Assembly: GCF_017377795.1 (NCBI RefSeq)
Contig: NZ_JAFRDR010000001.1
Coordinates: 949,369 to 1,013,368 of the forward strand
Direction of reading: 5' to 3'
DNA: 64,000 nt
Source: Williamsia soli
GTDB taxonomy: Bacteria > Actinomycetota > Actinomycetes > Mycobacteriales > Mycobacteriaceae
The notes below the pieces were generated by a model. That model had not been told where the DNA came from. It did not search any database and saw only the letters and a list, made by a program, of their open reading frames with translations. Each line of letters begins with the position of its first letter. Positions within the stretch are counted from its first letter, which is position 1. Position numbers and translations under genes: made by a program. Positions 1-9,499 of this stretch are shown here, piece by piece.

Positions 1-1
1 G

Positions 2-3000
2 CAGTCATTTCCCGCGTCGGCCATGGGCGACCACGGTCTCGACGCGCACTACGCCTCGGTGTTCTCCTCGCCCGTGACACCGCCGTCGGTCAGCGACAGT
101 CGTCTCGCGACGGCGGTCCTTGCGTACTGCAGGAGGATCGACGGCACAGGCCCGTTGCTGGGGGAGTTCACAGCTCACCGCCGCAGTCGCGGCGCCTTTG
201 AGGCCGCGATCGACAAGGCCCGCCGTGACCGGGCCCGGTCGGTGCGGGATGGCTGCGACTGCACCGACGGCGGCGATCGAGGCCTACAACAACCGGAGTC
301 GTTGCTGTCGACACTGTTCGACCGCAGACCCGGTGAGCCGTCGGCCTTCGAGACCTTCGATCGCGCGGTGTCGGACCATCTGTCGGGCCTGCTGCGCGGA
401 TCTCCCCGTCCGCAGCCACAGGGGCCTGTCGTCGCACTCGCTCCGGCCGCCGGTCAGGCCGCGCCGGTCGAGCGGATGCTGGTGGACAGCCACGCGAGCG
501 CCGAGTACTACCGACGCCCCGAGGAGTCCGAGCCGCCGCCGCTCGCGGACGGTGACTCACGACCACGACCGGACAAGCCAGAGGTTGAATTCCATTCGCT
601 GGCAGCCGCCGCGGGCAACACTCCCGCGCTGGCGCGTCGCCTCGGATTTGTTCTCGACCTCAAGATCGACGATCCGGCGACGTTGGCCGGCGCCATCGAG
701 GTGACCTGTGAGGTGACGATCCCCGGTGTCGAGAATCTGCTGTCGCCGGTGACCCGATGCGCGGTCGACGGGGATCGGTTCATGGCGACGAATGGCGCCG
801 ACGGCCGGTGGGAGAGCGGACTGCTGACGGTCGGCAGGCCCGAATACCGGGTCCTGGACCTCGACCCCGACGCCGCCGGACTCAAACTCGAACAGCACCT
901 GCGGTCCGCGGCCCGTGCGCAGGCCGCCGAGTTCAACGGCGATGAGGTGAACTTCGCTCCGGCAACGTTGCGCTCCAATGGTTTCGCGATCGCCAACACC
1001 AATCGGGTGACGACCGTGCGCGGGACCGTCGGCGCAGCGGAGAACCGCAGAACCGACATTCTCGCCTCCACGCCCGGGGTCGCCCCACCGCGGTTCACAT
1101 TCGGTGAACTCGTCCGGGGCCTGCAGGTGCAGGTGTGGGATGACCACACCCGGGTGTGGCACAGCCTGCACGAGCGGACCGTGACCGTCGAGGTGAACGG
1201 CACGGTGGTGCTCACCGACGTTCCCGACAGCGGTCTGTTGCAGGGTGCCTCGCCGAGCCGGGTACCAGGTGATCCGGCGAATCCGTACTACTTGCACGAG
1301 GTCGTCGCCGGCTGGGACGGGTGGAGTCTGTCCGCGCCGCGGCCGGGCCGCAGCATCGTCCACGACAGCGGGCAGGGTGTCGATCCGGGCAGTGAGATCC
1401 TGACCGACAACGGTCGCGAGGCGACGCCGGGATCGTTTGTGGTGCGCAGTTCGCCGCGAGCAGGATCTCTGCCCGCCCTGCGTTACGGACGGCGATACGC
1501 ATTTCGCGTTCTCGGGGTCGATCTGGCAGGCAACGTCGTGTCCCACCCCACTGGCACGATAGCGGCCGACGCCCTGGACCCGGTGGCCGTCGTCACCGCC
1601 GAGACCCATGTGCAGACGTTGCGGCAGGAGTTCGCGGCACGTGATGCCGCCGGATTCTTGGCGTCCCAGCGTTCGGCGACCGATCCGGCGAGCGGCAGCG
1701 GTCTCGTCGGCCGGGTCAATGACGCGATGGCACGCATCGAAAAGGTCGCCACCAGCTTGAAGATCCGTCCGCAGCTGGACACTCCGGCAACGGACTTCGC
1801 GGCACTGTTCGCGCAGTCGGGAGGGCCGGAGACGGTCACCACGCCGCGGCTGTTCCTGCGGTGGGATCCGGTCACCGAACCGACGATCGTGCCGCGTCAC
1901 CGTTTGACGTTCGCTGAATCTTTGAACCGCATGGTGATCCGCACGACAGACTCCGGGTCGACCACCACCGAGCGGCACGTGATCCCACCGAAGGTCAGTC
2001 AGACCGAAGCTGAACACGGTGGCCGCTTCGACGCCCTGATGACCTCGCCGGACCCGGCGTCGCGTCGCCGGGCCTACGCCACGGCATTGCGGGAGCGGGG
2101 CAATCTGTTCCACACCTCGGTGCAGGACCTCGACGACCCGCTGCGCACCAATCCGGTGCCGTGGCCGGTGCGTTTGGAGTCCGCTCCGACCGTCGACCCC
2201 GCCGCGGCGGTGACGTTGGAGCAGTTGCAGCACCGCGGTGTGCGTACCGACCCGGCCATGCCGCATCCGAACGACGAGGCCCAGCCCGCGGCGGGACAGT
2301 ACGTCGTCCACGACACCGACGCGCTGGTGGTGCCGTACCTCCCCGATCCGATGGCACGAGGCGTCGCGCTCATCTTTTATGAAGCAGGGGCGGATCACCA
2401 CCTCGCTGATCGACGGATCCTGCAGTCGGTGACCATCCCGTACTCGGGGGACTGGCCGGCCGTCGCCGGGCTGCGACTGGTGCTGCACAGCGCCGACACA
2501 TTGGGCGCCGAGCAGCACGGCAACGAGGTGCGTATCGGGCTGCCACCAGGGGAGCAGGTCGGTGTTGCGGTGTCGTCGATCATCGACCGGGGGGCGTTGG
2601 AGACCCTGGGATTGTGGCGCTTTCATGCCGTCCACGACCCCGCGGTGTCAGCGACCGATCGTGCGATCCTCGAGGAGGCCGCAACCGACGGATGGCTGTG
2701 GTGGCTCACCCCCAGCACCGACCTGCGTCTGGTCAATGCGACCACCCGCCCCGCAACGCCGCCGACGATCACAGCCCTGCGGACGAAGCCGCGCGTCCAG
2801 GGAGTGCTCGGCGCCGAGATCCTGGGCACCCTCGACATCCACGGCAGCAGTACCGACAGCGTCGAACTGAGGGCGACCTGGTCGGGGATCGTCGACGACC
2901 CGGCACTGCCCGAGCCCGGCGTCGTCAGCGGCGCCGAGGTCGTCAGCACGTTCCCGGTCGGAGCGCAGGAGACGAGGTCGATCGTGTCGATCGACCAGGC

Positions 3001-4201
3001 CGTTGGACCGAGGCCGGTCGGGATCCCGGAACGTCCGGTGACCCATACGCTGCCGGACACCCGTACCCGGGTGGTGACGTACCGGCTGCACGGATCGTCG
3101 CGCTATCGGGAGTTCTTCGAGCCCGCGGAACTGCCTGCCGCCGACGACCCGGCGTCGGCGGGCAACGGGGTGGAGGTCCGGCATCTGAGTTCGCAGCGAC
3201 CACCGGCACCCGTCGTCCACGAAGTGCTCCCGGTGTTCTTCTGGGAGGAACTGAGCGAACCGCAGCACCCGTTTGCCGTACGCCGGATCCGGCACAGCGC
3301 GCTGCGCATCTGGTTGGACAGGCCCTGGTTCGCCAGTGGTGACGGCGAACAACTGGCGGTGATGATCGGCGCGCCGGATGCGCCTGCGGGTCAACGCGAC
3401 GTGGTGAGTCTGTGGGGGCGTGATCCGGCCGTGCTGGGTCCGGGTCTCGGGACGGCGACCGAACTCCCGCTGCAGTCGGCGTGGGAAGAACGCGCGTTGG
3501 CCCTCGAGGTCGACGTCGAGCGCAGGCCGGGGCGACCCCATGGCCGCGTAGCCGACCGAGACAACGTCATCGGATACCTGTTCACGCCGGAATACGACGT
3601 GACCCGGCGCCGCTGGTTCGTCGACGTACGGTTTGACGCCGCCGACAAGGCCTGGCCGTTTGTTCGACTCAATGTTGCTCGGTATCAACCGAATGCCGTC
3701 GATGACTGCCACTTCTCCTCGGACACCAACACCGACTTCGTCCAGCTGCTGCCACAGCGGATCTGCACGCTGAACCGGCCGCACGAGGGGGCGGTCCGGG
3801 TCACCGTAAGCGGTACCTTCGCGGTCACCGACCTTCCGGGTACCGACGCGGCGGCGGCAGGTCTCCAAGGCGGTTCGGCGACGGTGGCGCGGATGCGGAA
3901 CAGCAGGCAGGTGCGTGCCAGTCTGCAGACCAGGGCCGTCGACGCCACCTCGGACCTCGATTGGTCCACCGTGACCAGTGTCGACTGTGACCTCGAAGGT
4001 GCCGACCCGCAGTCGTTTGCCGCGAGTTGGAGTGGTGAGCTGCCGCTTGAGCCCGCGCACCGGCTCGCAACACCGGGTGCCGACACGACGGTTCGCGTAT
4101 TGCTCGAGGAACACGAGTTGCTACCGACGGACGCCGAACCGGGTCAGACCGCACCCCAGAGCATTTCCCGTCTCGTATATGCCGATCATCTGTACCTGTG
4201 A
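2..4201 (+). CDS. Very large protein of unknown function, probably 5'-partial
   Basis: The frame is open from base 2, and the first ATG (base 23) has no Shine-Dalgarno site, so the true start is probably outside the window. At least 1392 residues are present. I recognise no catalytic motif, signal peptide or membrane segment. The middle contains a beta-rich stretch ending 'RYAFRVLGVDLAGNVV' (about residues 490-505), which resembles fibronectin-III or Ig-like strands, so a multi-beta-domain protein is plausible. The stop lies 14 bases before the tyrosinase start and the two genes are surely co-transcribed, which suggests a partner or substrate of the tyrosinase. Function unknown. Confidence 0.8.
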   Translation, partial: QSFPASAMGDHGLDAHYASVFSSPVTPPSVSDSRLATAVLAYCRRIDGTGPLLGEFTAHRRSRGAFEAAIDKARRDRARSVRDGCDCTDGGDRGLQQPESLLSTLFDRRPGEPSAFETFDRAVSDHLSGLLRGSPRPQPQGPVVALAPAAGQAAPVERMLVDSHASAEYYRRPEESEPPPLADGDSRPRPDKPEVEFHSLAAAAGNTPALARRLGFVLDLKIDDPATLAGAIEVTCEVTIPGVENLLSPVTRCAVDGDRFMATNGADGRWESGLLTVGRPEYRVLDLDPDAAGLKLEQHLRSAARAQAAEFNGDEVNFAPATLRSNGFAIANTNRVTTVRGTVGAAENRRTDILASTPGVAPPRFTFGELVRGLQVQVWDDHTRVWHSLHERTVTVEVNGTVVLTDVPDSGLLQGASPSRVPGDPANPYYLHEVVAGWDGWSLSAPRPGRSIVHDSGQGVDPGSEILTDNGREATPGSFVVRSSPRAGSLPALRYGRRYAFRVLGVDLAGNVVSHPTGTIAADALDPVAVVTAETHVQTLRQEFAARDAAGFLASQRSATDPASGSGLVGRVNDAMARIEKVATSLKIRPQLDTPATDFAALFAQSGGPETVTTPRLFLRWDPVTEPTIVPRHRLTFAESLNRMVIRTTDSGSTTTERHVIPPKVSQTEAEHGGRFDALMTSPDPASRRRAYATALRERGNLFHTSVQDLDDPLRTNPVPWPVRLESAPTVDPAAAVTLEQLQHRGVRTDPAMPHPNDEAQPAAGQYVVHDTDALVVPYLPDPMARGVALIFYEAGADHHLADRRILQSVTIPYSGDWPAVAGLRLVLHSADTLGAEQHGNEVRIGLPPGEQVGVAVSSIIDRGALETLGLWRFHAVHDPAVSATDRAILEEAATDGWLWWLTPSTDLRLVNATTRPATPPTITALRTKPRVQGVLGAEILGTLDIHGSSTDSVELRATWSGIVDDPALPEPGVVSGAEVVSTFPVGAQETRSIVSIDQAVGPRPVGIPERPVTHTLPDTRTRVVTYRLHGSSRYREFFEPAELPAADDPASAGNGVEVRHLSSQRPPAPVVHEVLPVFFWEELSEPQHPFAVRRIRHSALRIWLDRPWFASGDGEQLAVMIGAPDAPAGQRDVVSLWGRDPAVLGPGLGTATELPLQSAWEERALALEVDVERRPGRPHGRVADRDNVIGYLFTPEYDVTRRRWFVDVRFDAADKAWPFVRLNVARYQPNAVDDCHFSSDTNTDFVQLLPQRICTLNRPHEGAVRVTVSGTFAVTDLPGTDAAAAGLQGGSATVARMRNSRQVRASLQTRAVDATSDLDWSTVTSVDCDLEGADPQSFAASWSGELPLEPAHRLATPGADTTVRVLLEEHELLPTDAEPGQTAPQSISRLVYADHLYL

Positions 4202-4215
4202 CCTGGAGGTCCGAC

Positions 4216-5973
4216 ATGCTCACATCAAGTCTGTTCAGCGGCGATCCACTCCTGGAAGCCATTGCGGCCGACGGGCCGCAACGCATATCGACGGTGCAGA
4301 ACCGTAACGACCCAGCCGTCGTGAAAGTTCAGACCGCACTACTCGATTGGGATCCGGGAGCGCTTCCACTCTTCGGTGCCGACGGTGACTACGGAAGCGA
4401 GTCCGCGGGCGCCGTACATCGTTTCAAGCGTGACGAACTGTTGGTTCCCGAGCCTGAGATCGTCGATGACGTCGGACCTCGAACCGTTCGCAGGCTGGAC
4501 GAAATTCGGGTGGCGGTCGAAAGTCCGGCCCCGCCGCCACCTCCTCCTCCACCGCCTCCACCGCCTCCACCGCCGCCACCGCCGCCACCGCCGCCCCCGA
4601 CGACTCTGGTGCGGCGCGATGCCTGGCACCTGTCTGCGGTCGACCAGCGGCATCCGATCCTGACGGCCTACGCGCGGGCCGTCGGCGTTCTCAAGCGCAA
4701 TGCCGGCACCGATCGCAGGATGTGGTGGTCACACCACACCCAGGTGCACGGGATGACCCCCGATCCGCAGGACGGTCTGCGCAATCAGTGCCAACACTTC
4801 TCTTGGTACTTCCTGCCGTGGCACCGGATGTATCTCGACCAGTTCGAAAGGGTGTGCCGCGAGATCATCGCCGCCGACCCGCTGACGCCCGATGACATCA
4901 AACAGACCTGGGCGCTGCCATATTGGGATTACGACCGCCCGGACAGCAACGCCCTTCCGCCCATCTTCCGAATGCCTGATCTCGACGGCGCTCCCAACCC
5001 ACTGTTCGACGCCGAACGTGCCCCCGGGATGAACAGCCTGTCGACCCCGGCGCGGTTGACCCCCGCAGAGACCAGGGCCAGCGGCTGGTTCCGGGCGCGC
5101 GACTTCTCTGCTGCTGCGCCTTTCCCCAGTTTCGGCGGACCGATCACCGGATTCCATCACCTGAACGAGTCGGGCAACCAGATCATGGGGGCACTCGAGA
5201 GCACGCCGCACGGCACCGTCCACGGCGCGGTGGGTGGTGTCAACGGCAAGATGATGGACTTCGATCGTGCGGCGGGCGATCCGATCTTCTGGTTGCACCA
5301 CTCCAACATCGATCGGTTGTGGGAAGTCTGGCGCGTCAACACCGGAGCGGGTCGCGATTCCGTCGATACTGCTTTCCTCAACCGCACGTACGGGTTTGCC
5401 GACTCCGCGGGTGGGGCGCAGACGGTCGCGGTCCGTGATGTCGTATCGCCGAGCTCGCGTCCGCACACGTACGAGGACCTGTCTGTACCCTCGTCGGCAG
5501 GTGTGGCTCCGGTGAGAGGACTGGCCGTGACCGAGGACAATCCGCCGCAAACAATTGGCGCCATCGACAATCCGCTCGAGCTCGTGAACGGGATCGCCAA
5601 CACCGTCGAGCTGTCGATGCCCGACTTCGCCGCCTTGCAGTTCGACAGCCCTGGACGGGTCTACATCTCCATCGACCACCTGGTCGCCACCGACATACCG
5701 GCGACCACCTTCGGCGTCTATGTCGATGACGGCGGGGACGGCGCCTGGGTGGGTAACCTGCCGCTGTTCGGGCTGGCCGAGTCGATGAGGTCCGATGCCG
5801 AGCACGGCCTGAGCTTCACCTTTGAGATAACCGACATCGTCGAGTCGCTGGTCGCCGCAGGCAACTTCGACCCGAGCCGCCTGGGACTGCGATTCGAACC
5901 GATCGGTGAAGCCGGCGACACGGTGGGTATCGGATCAGTGCAGGTCGGGTCCGTCAGCATCTTGCTCGGCTGA
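4216..5973 (+). CDS. Tyrosinase-family copper protein with peptidoglycan-binding-like head and polyproline linker
   Basis: Type-3 dicopper oxidase; family members hydroxylate and oxidise phenols or catechols. Start chosen at ATG 4216 behind GGAGG (4205-4209); an upstream GTG at 4198 lacks such a site. Domain order: residues about 25-95 resemble a PG_binding_1 module ('GADGDYGSESAGAVHRFK'), then 23 consecutive prolines (4531-4599), then the tyrosinase core. Visible CuA histidines are 178, 194 and 203 ('FLPWHR'). CuB histidines are 332 and 336 ('HGTVH') and 362 ('FWLHHSNIDRLW'). A C-terminal beta domain of about 150 residues follows, as in tyrosinases whose extra domain covers the active site. 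No signal peptide is seen. Downstream of the giant unknown protein and upstream of a DUF2182 membrane protein, with short gaps. Catalytic family call is secure; substrate unknown. Confidence 0.93.
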   Translation: MLTSSLFSGDPLLEAIAADGPQRISTVQNRNDPAVVKVQTALLDWDPGALPLFGADGDYGSESAGAVHRFKRDELLVPEPEIVDDVGPRTVRRLDEIRVAVESPAPPPPPPPPPPPPPPPPPPPPPPPTTLVRRDAWHLSAVDQRHPILTAYARAVGVLKRNAGTDRRMWWSHHTQVHGMTPDPQDGLRNQCQHFSWYFLPWHRMYLDQFERVCREIIAADPLTPDDIKQTWALPYWDYDRPDSNALPPIFRMPDLDGAPNPLFDAERAPGMNSLSTPARLTPAETRASGWFRARDFSAAAPFPSFGGPITGFHHLNESGNQIMGALESTPHGTVHGAVGGVNGKMMDFDRAAGDPIFWLHHSNIDRLWEVWRVNTGAGRDSVDTAFLNRTYGFADSAGGAQTVAVRDVVSPSSRPHTYEDLSVPSSAGVAPVRGLAVTEDNPPQTIGAIDNPLELVNGIANTVELSMPDFAALQFDSPGRVYISIDHLVATDIPATTFGVYVDDGGDGAWVGNLPLFGLAESMRSDAEHGLSFTFEITDIVESLVAAGNFDPSRLGLRFEPIGEAGDTVGIGSVQVGSVSILLG

Positions 5974-5979
5974 ATCGCG

Positions 5980-6693
5980 ATGTCGGCCGGGGCCGTCGCC
6001 GCACCCGCCTTTCTCAGGTCGCGGCCGCAGTGGTCGGTGCTCGCGGCGGTGGTCGTTGCCTGGATCGTGTGGTGCATGCTGGCGATGCGGTCCGGTGGAC
6101 ACGCCGATCACGCTCAGATGCAGTCCTATTCGATTGCGGCGGCTCTCGACTCGGGCGCTATGTGGCTCACGATGGTCGTGGCCATGATGCTCCCCGCGAC
6201 GGTTCCGGCGATTCGGTACGTGGCGTACGCAACCAGACGACAGCGTCGGCAGCGGTCGATTCTCTTGTTCACTGCGGGCTTCGTGGCGGTGTGGGTGGTG
6301 GTGGGCGTGCCGGTTCTGGGCGTCGTCGAGATCATCGGTGGACCCGTCTGGATCGGTGTTCTCGCACTGTCCGCCGCGGCCCTGTACGAGCTCACGCCGC
6401 TGAAGCGAAAGGCGCTGCGGCGCTGTCACCGAACCCTGCCGATACGATTCGACGGCCGACCAGCCGACCAATCGTGTCTGAGGTTTGGTAGTTACCAGGG
6501 CTACTGGTGTGTACACACGTGCGGTCCGGCGATGGTCGCGGTGGTCCTCCTCGGACATCCACTACTCGTCACGGCACTCGTGGGCGCGATCGTGTTCGCC
6601 GAGCGTGTCCTCGTACGTCCAGACCGCCTACGGCTGTTCGTGGGATACGTCGGGCTGGCGTATCCCGCAGCCGTGCTGCTCGTCGTGGGTTGA
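5980..6693 (+). CDS. DUF2182 multi-pass membrane protein
   Basis: 237 residues with about six or seven hydrophobic segments. The motif 'MMLPATVPAIR' near residue 62 and a 'CGPAMVAV' segment near residue 180 are typical of the DUF2182 family (predicted metal-binding integral membrane proteins). ATG lies 6 bases after the tyrosinase stop, so this is the third gene of the same transcript. Delivery or handling of copper for the tyrosinase is an attractive but unproven inference. Cysteines in the 'GYWCVHTCGP' stretch could bind metal. Confidence 0.8.
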   Translation: MSAGAVAAPAFLRSRPQWSVLAAVVVAWIVWCMLAMRSGGHADHAQMQSYSIAAALDSGAMWLTMVVAMMLPATVPAIRYVAYATRRQRRQRSILLFTAGFVAVWVVVGVPVLGVVEIIGGPVWIGVLALSAAALYELTPLKRKALRRCHRTLPIRFDGRPADQSCLRFGSYQGYWCVHTCGPAMVAVVLLGHPLLVTALVGAIVFAERVLVRPDRLRLFVGYVGLAYPAAVLLVVG

Positions 6694-6711
6694 GCGAGGC
6701 GCTCATACCCT

Positions 6712-6757
6712 GGCTTTGACAAACAGCAAAGCCGTGCAAGAAAAACGCTCGGCGTTT
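6712..6757. terminator. Tandem hairpins between convergent genes
   Basis: Two stem-loops lie between the convergent stops at 6693 (+) and 6782 (-): GGCTTTG/CAAAGCC (6712-6733), and AAACGC-TCG-GCGTTT (6743-6757) with A- and T-rich flanks. They are suited to bidirectional termination. Confidence 0.6.
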
Positions 6758-6781
6758 GTGGGCCCGCAACAGTCCACTGAT

Positions 6782-7396
6782 CTACGGCGTGGCGTAGGTC
6801 TCCCAGAGTTCGCCGATGATGTCGACAACCTCGGGCGGCACGCAGATCTCGCCGATGCAGGTCTCGGCCGGCTGTTCAACTGGCGCGACGGGCTCGACGG
6901 AAGGCGCGGTGCTCGGAGCCGCACCCGGCAGCACGAGGCGAGAGGGCTCAGCGGTCGAGTTCGGGCCGACGGGTGTGGGGGTGCCCCACTGTTCGGCGCC
7001 CTCGCCGAGCGGGACCTCGGAGCAGCCCCAGAACAGGTCGTAGGTGCCGTCGGGCAGGGTGTCGGACCCGTCCGGGCCGGTCTCTGTGAAGAGTTTCAAC
7101 GGAACCGTCTTCGTGGAGCCGGGTTGGATGACAGCACTCAACGTCTCGGGGTTGGTGTAGCCGAACACCGGTTTCGTATCCCCGGTGACGGCAGTGTCCG
7201 CAGGCAGTCCGTATAAATTGCAGCCGATCAGGGATCCGGATCCGTTTGTGATCGTCACAGTGGCGTTGCTTCCCGTGACCGTCGGACTGATGGAGACGTC
7301 GCCCGGGGCGGCGTGGGCGAACGCGGGGAACATCAACAGGGCCGCAGCACAACCGGATACGACTCCAGCTGTGCGCCGTGCAATTCGAGCCGTCAT
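6782..7396 (-). CDS. Secreted protein of unknown function
   Basis: 204 residues from the ATG at 7396, preceded by an AAAGG site about 11 bases upstream; an in-frame upstream start would add a non-signal-like leader. The N-terminus has Arg residues, a hydrophobic core and a 'FAHAAP' cleavage site, a normal Sec signal peptide. The mature part begins with a beta-rich stretch ('GDVSISPTVTGSNATVTI') and ends with a Pro/Ala linker and a short tail containing two Cys ('ETCIGEICVPPEV'). I recognise no family. Probably extracytoplasmic, with disulfides likely. Confidence 0.8.
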   Translation of the reverse strand: MTARIARRTAGVVSGCAAALLMFPAFAHAAPGDVSISPTVTGSNATVTITNGSGSLIGCNLYGLPADTAVTGDTKPVFGYTNPETLSAVIQPGSTKTVPLKLFTETGPDGSDTLPDGTYDLFWGCSEVPLGEGAEQWGTPTPVGPNSTAEPSRLVLPGAAPSTAPSVEPVAPVEQPAETCIGEICVPPEVVDIIGELWETYATP

Positions 7397-7596
7397 GGAT
7401 GACCAAACCTTTCGACAGCGATGTCCGAGTGCAGGGTGCACCCGATGATGATCGTCACGGTCACTTTAAGGCAGTGCGTGCTCGGCCGCAATTCGAAAGA
7501 CGCAGGTCGGCACCTCGGCGTTCTGGTTTGACCCGCCGGGTTCAGGGGCAACCTGCCCGTGCCCTCAGGTACGCCCGCTCACGCCAGGAGAGTCCG

Positions 7597-8097
7597 ATGT
7601 CGACAGATGCCATAGTCATCCTCAAAGAGGACCACAAAGCAATCAAGAAGCTGTTCAAAGAGTTTCGCGATGCCGGTCCCGATGCAAAGAAGAAGAAGGC
7701 CGACACCGTCGCCAAGATCATCGAAGCGCTGACGGTCCACACGTACATCGAGAACGAGGTCATGTACCCCGAAGTCCGCAAAGCGGTCCCGGACGTCGAA
7801 GACGACATCTTGGAATCGTACGAAGAGCATCACGTCGCAGATCTGCTGGTCATGGAGCTCGTCACGATGACCCCCGACGATGAGCGGTTCGATGCCAAGA
7901 CCTCCGTCCTCATCGAGAATGTGGAGCACCACATCGAAGAAGAGGAAGCCGAGTGGTTCCCGGAGGTGCGAAAGACTCTGGGACGCAAAGAACTCCAGCG
8001 CATCGGTGAACAGCTGCTCGAGTCGCGGGCCAAGGCGCCGCACTCGCCCGCCCAACCGTCCGCGTTGAAGAAGACGATCGACGCCGTCATCAAGTAG
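7597..8097 (+). CDS. Hemerythrin HHE domain protein
   Basis: 166 residues starting at ATG 7597, with AGGAG at 7586-7590. The conserved pattern is visible: 'EDHKAIKKLFKEF', 'HTYIENEVMYPEV', 'YEEHHVADLLVMEL' and 'VEHHIEEEEAEWFPEV', which supply the His and carboxylate ligands of a di-iron four-helix bundle. The C-terminal 25 residues form a Lys/Pro/Ala tail. Members of this group in mycolata are cytoplasmic and linked to oxygen, NO or redox sensing; the exact role is not inferable. Monocistronic between a divergent secreted-protein gene and a convergent gene. Confidence 0.93.
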   Translation: MSTDAIVILKEDHKAIKKLFKEFRDAGPDAKKKKADTVAKIIEALTVHTYIENEVMYPEVRKAVPDVEDDILESYEEHHVADLLVMELVTMTPDDERFDAKTSVLIENVEHHIEEEEAEWFPEVRKTLGRKELQRIGEQLLESRAKAPHSPAQPSALKKTIDAVIK

Positions 8098-8115
8098 GCC
8101 GGTCAGACCCGCCGA

Positions 8116-9363
8116 TCAGTTCGACGGTGCAACATCGGGAACGCCGGCGTCCGCACCCTTGGACTCATCCGGTGATGCCGTCGGTGACTCGTCCGGTGAT
8201 GCCGCCGGTGCACCCGTCGGTGTCTGGGTCGCAGGCGTGGTGGTTCGCGTCGGCGGCGTGTAGATCGGCGGCGGGGTGTACTTCGGCCGCGTCGATGTCT
8301 CCCGCTCTGTCGTGGCCGGAGGGCGCCCTGGGTTCGGGGTGTTCTGCCGCCGAGTTGTCGGGTCCGGGGTGACGGGCGCGGGTGGCGGTGACTCCGTGGT
8401 CGTGGCCGTGGAGTCTTCGGTGGTCTTCGGTGCGCTCGTGACCGTTTCCGAGGACCTCTGGCGGGCAGGCGGCGCCTGCGTGGCCCTACTGGTCGACGAC
8501 GGCGGATCGGCGGCCGTGGACGTAGAGGTGACCGGCAGGCTCGAATCGGAGAGTGTGGGTGCTCTTTTGTCGGGGTGCTGGGCCACGGCAACCGCGAGTC
8601 CGCCGGCGAGTAGCACCGTGGAGAGCCCTATGACTGCGACTGCGAGACGGGAGGGTCTGGTCGTCGATGAGCTGCGGTGCGCAGGCATGGGCTGCTCGCT
8701 CCCGGCCACCAGCGCGGCCCCGAAGGCGACGGTGTACCGGCCACCGATTTCGCGGACCGGGAGCCCCGCCGCGCGGGATATCTCCTGGATGACGCCGTTG
8801 ATCTCCGCACCTGCTCCGGCAGCGACGACGACGTCGACGCCGAGGCCGACGACAGGTAAGGCAGCCATCGCGTCGGCCAGGGCGTCGGCGCCCGCCCGTT
8901 CGTATGCCGGTAAGTGTGCGCTCGGAGCCTGCGCGGTGTCGATGACGGTTGCAGATGTCGGGTCGATCAGCATCAGGGGTGCGGTGATCTCGGGTCGACC
9001 ATGGTGATCGAAAAGCGCCACGACCAGGGGGTTGGCGCCGGGAAACTTCGACGACACCGCGGCAGTGACCGCCGGTGTCGAGGAGATGATGGTTGCGTGG
9101 GCGAGCCAGCCGGGGGCGTTGACCTGGCGGGCGCGATCGGTGAGCAAAATCTGGACTGCCGGGTCGGTGCACGCCACGGCGACGCGACTAGCTGAAAAGG
9201 GTGCGGACTCCACCAGGCGGTCGAGATGGTCGGGCAGGGTGGCGTCCACGGCAGGTAGTGCGACCCTGTTCCTGGCGACCACATCGTGGTGTGCGGCGTC
9301 GATGAGCAGGAGTGTGATCTCGGTGCCGGTGATCGCTAGGCCCAGGGCGTGCCCTTGGCTCAT
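8116..9363 (-). CDS. Single-pass membrane protein with actin/Hsp70-like cytoplasmic domain and Thr/Pro-rich tail
   Basis: 415 residues. Residues 1-235 start with 'LGLAITGTEITLLLID' and contain 'VVVAAGAGAEINGVIQEI' and 'GGRYTVAFGAALVAG', which resemble the phosphate and connect segments of the sugar-kinase/Hsp70 fold; similar mycobacterial proteins are grouped as DUF7159. One membrane helix follows at about residues 243-265. The remaining 150 residues are Thr/Ser/Pro-rich and presumably cross the cell wall. The ATG at 9363 is the natural start. Role unknown; the architecture suggests a wall-spanning anchor or sensor. Confidence 0.75.
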   Translation of the reverse strand: MSQGHALGLAITGTEITLLLIDAAHHDVVARNRVALPAVDATLPDHLDRLVESAPFSASRVAVACTDPAVQILLTDRARQVNAPGWLAHATIISSTPAVTAAVSSKFPGANPLVVALFDHHGRPEITAPLMLIDPTSATVIDTAQAPSAHLPAYERAGADALADAMAALPVVGLGVDVVVAAGAGAEINGVIQEISRAAGLPVREIGGRYTVAFGAALVAGSEQPMPAHRSSSTTRPSRLAVAVIGLSTVLLAGGLAVAVAQHPDKRAPTLSDSSLPVTSTSTAADPPSSTSRATQAPPARQRSSETVTSAPKTTEDSTATTTESPPPAPVTPDPTTRRQNTPNPGRPPATTERETSTRPKYTPPPIYTPPTRTTTPATQTPTGAPAASPDESPTASPDESKGADAGVPDVAPSN

Positions 9364-9392
9364 GCTTCACCACCTCCGCGATTATTGATCGT

Positions 9393-9414
9393 CTCTGTCA
9401 TTTCTGAGACAGAG
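9393..9414. promoter_or_regulatory. Inverted repeat, possible TetR operator
   Basis: CTCTGTC (9393-9399) and GACAGAG (9408-9414) form a 7-bp inverted repeat. It sits between the divergent gene at 9363 and the decayed TetR coding remnant, the expected place for that regulator's operator. Confidence 0.35.
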
Positions 9415-9499
9415 TTACTCTCTTGCGTTGTGTCTGAACGTAATTCGTGAGCATATGGCATGCGGATGGGTGGTGTCCGGTGTGAGCTGCGCAACGCGA

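Noticed and set aside
557..2635. A 692-codon open frame on the minus strand opposite the giant protein.
   Set aside because: Arg/Gly/His-rich composition typical of the antisense of high-GC coding DNA; the plus frame has a coupled downstream gene and normal residue use.
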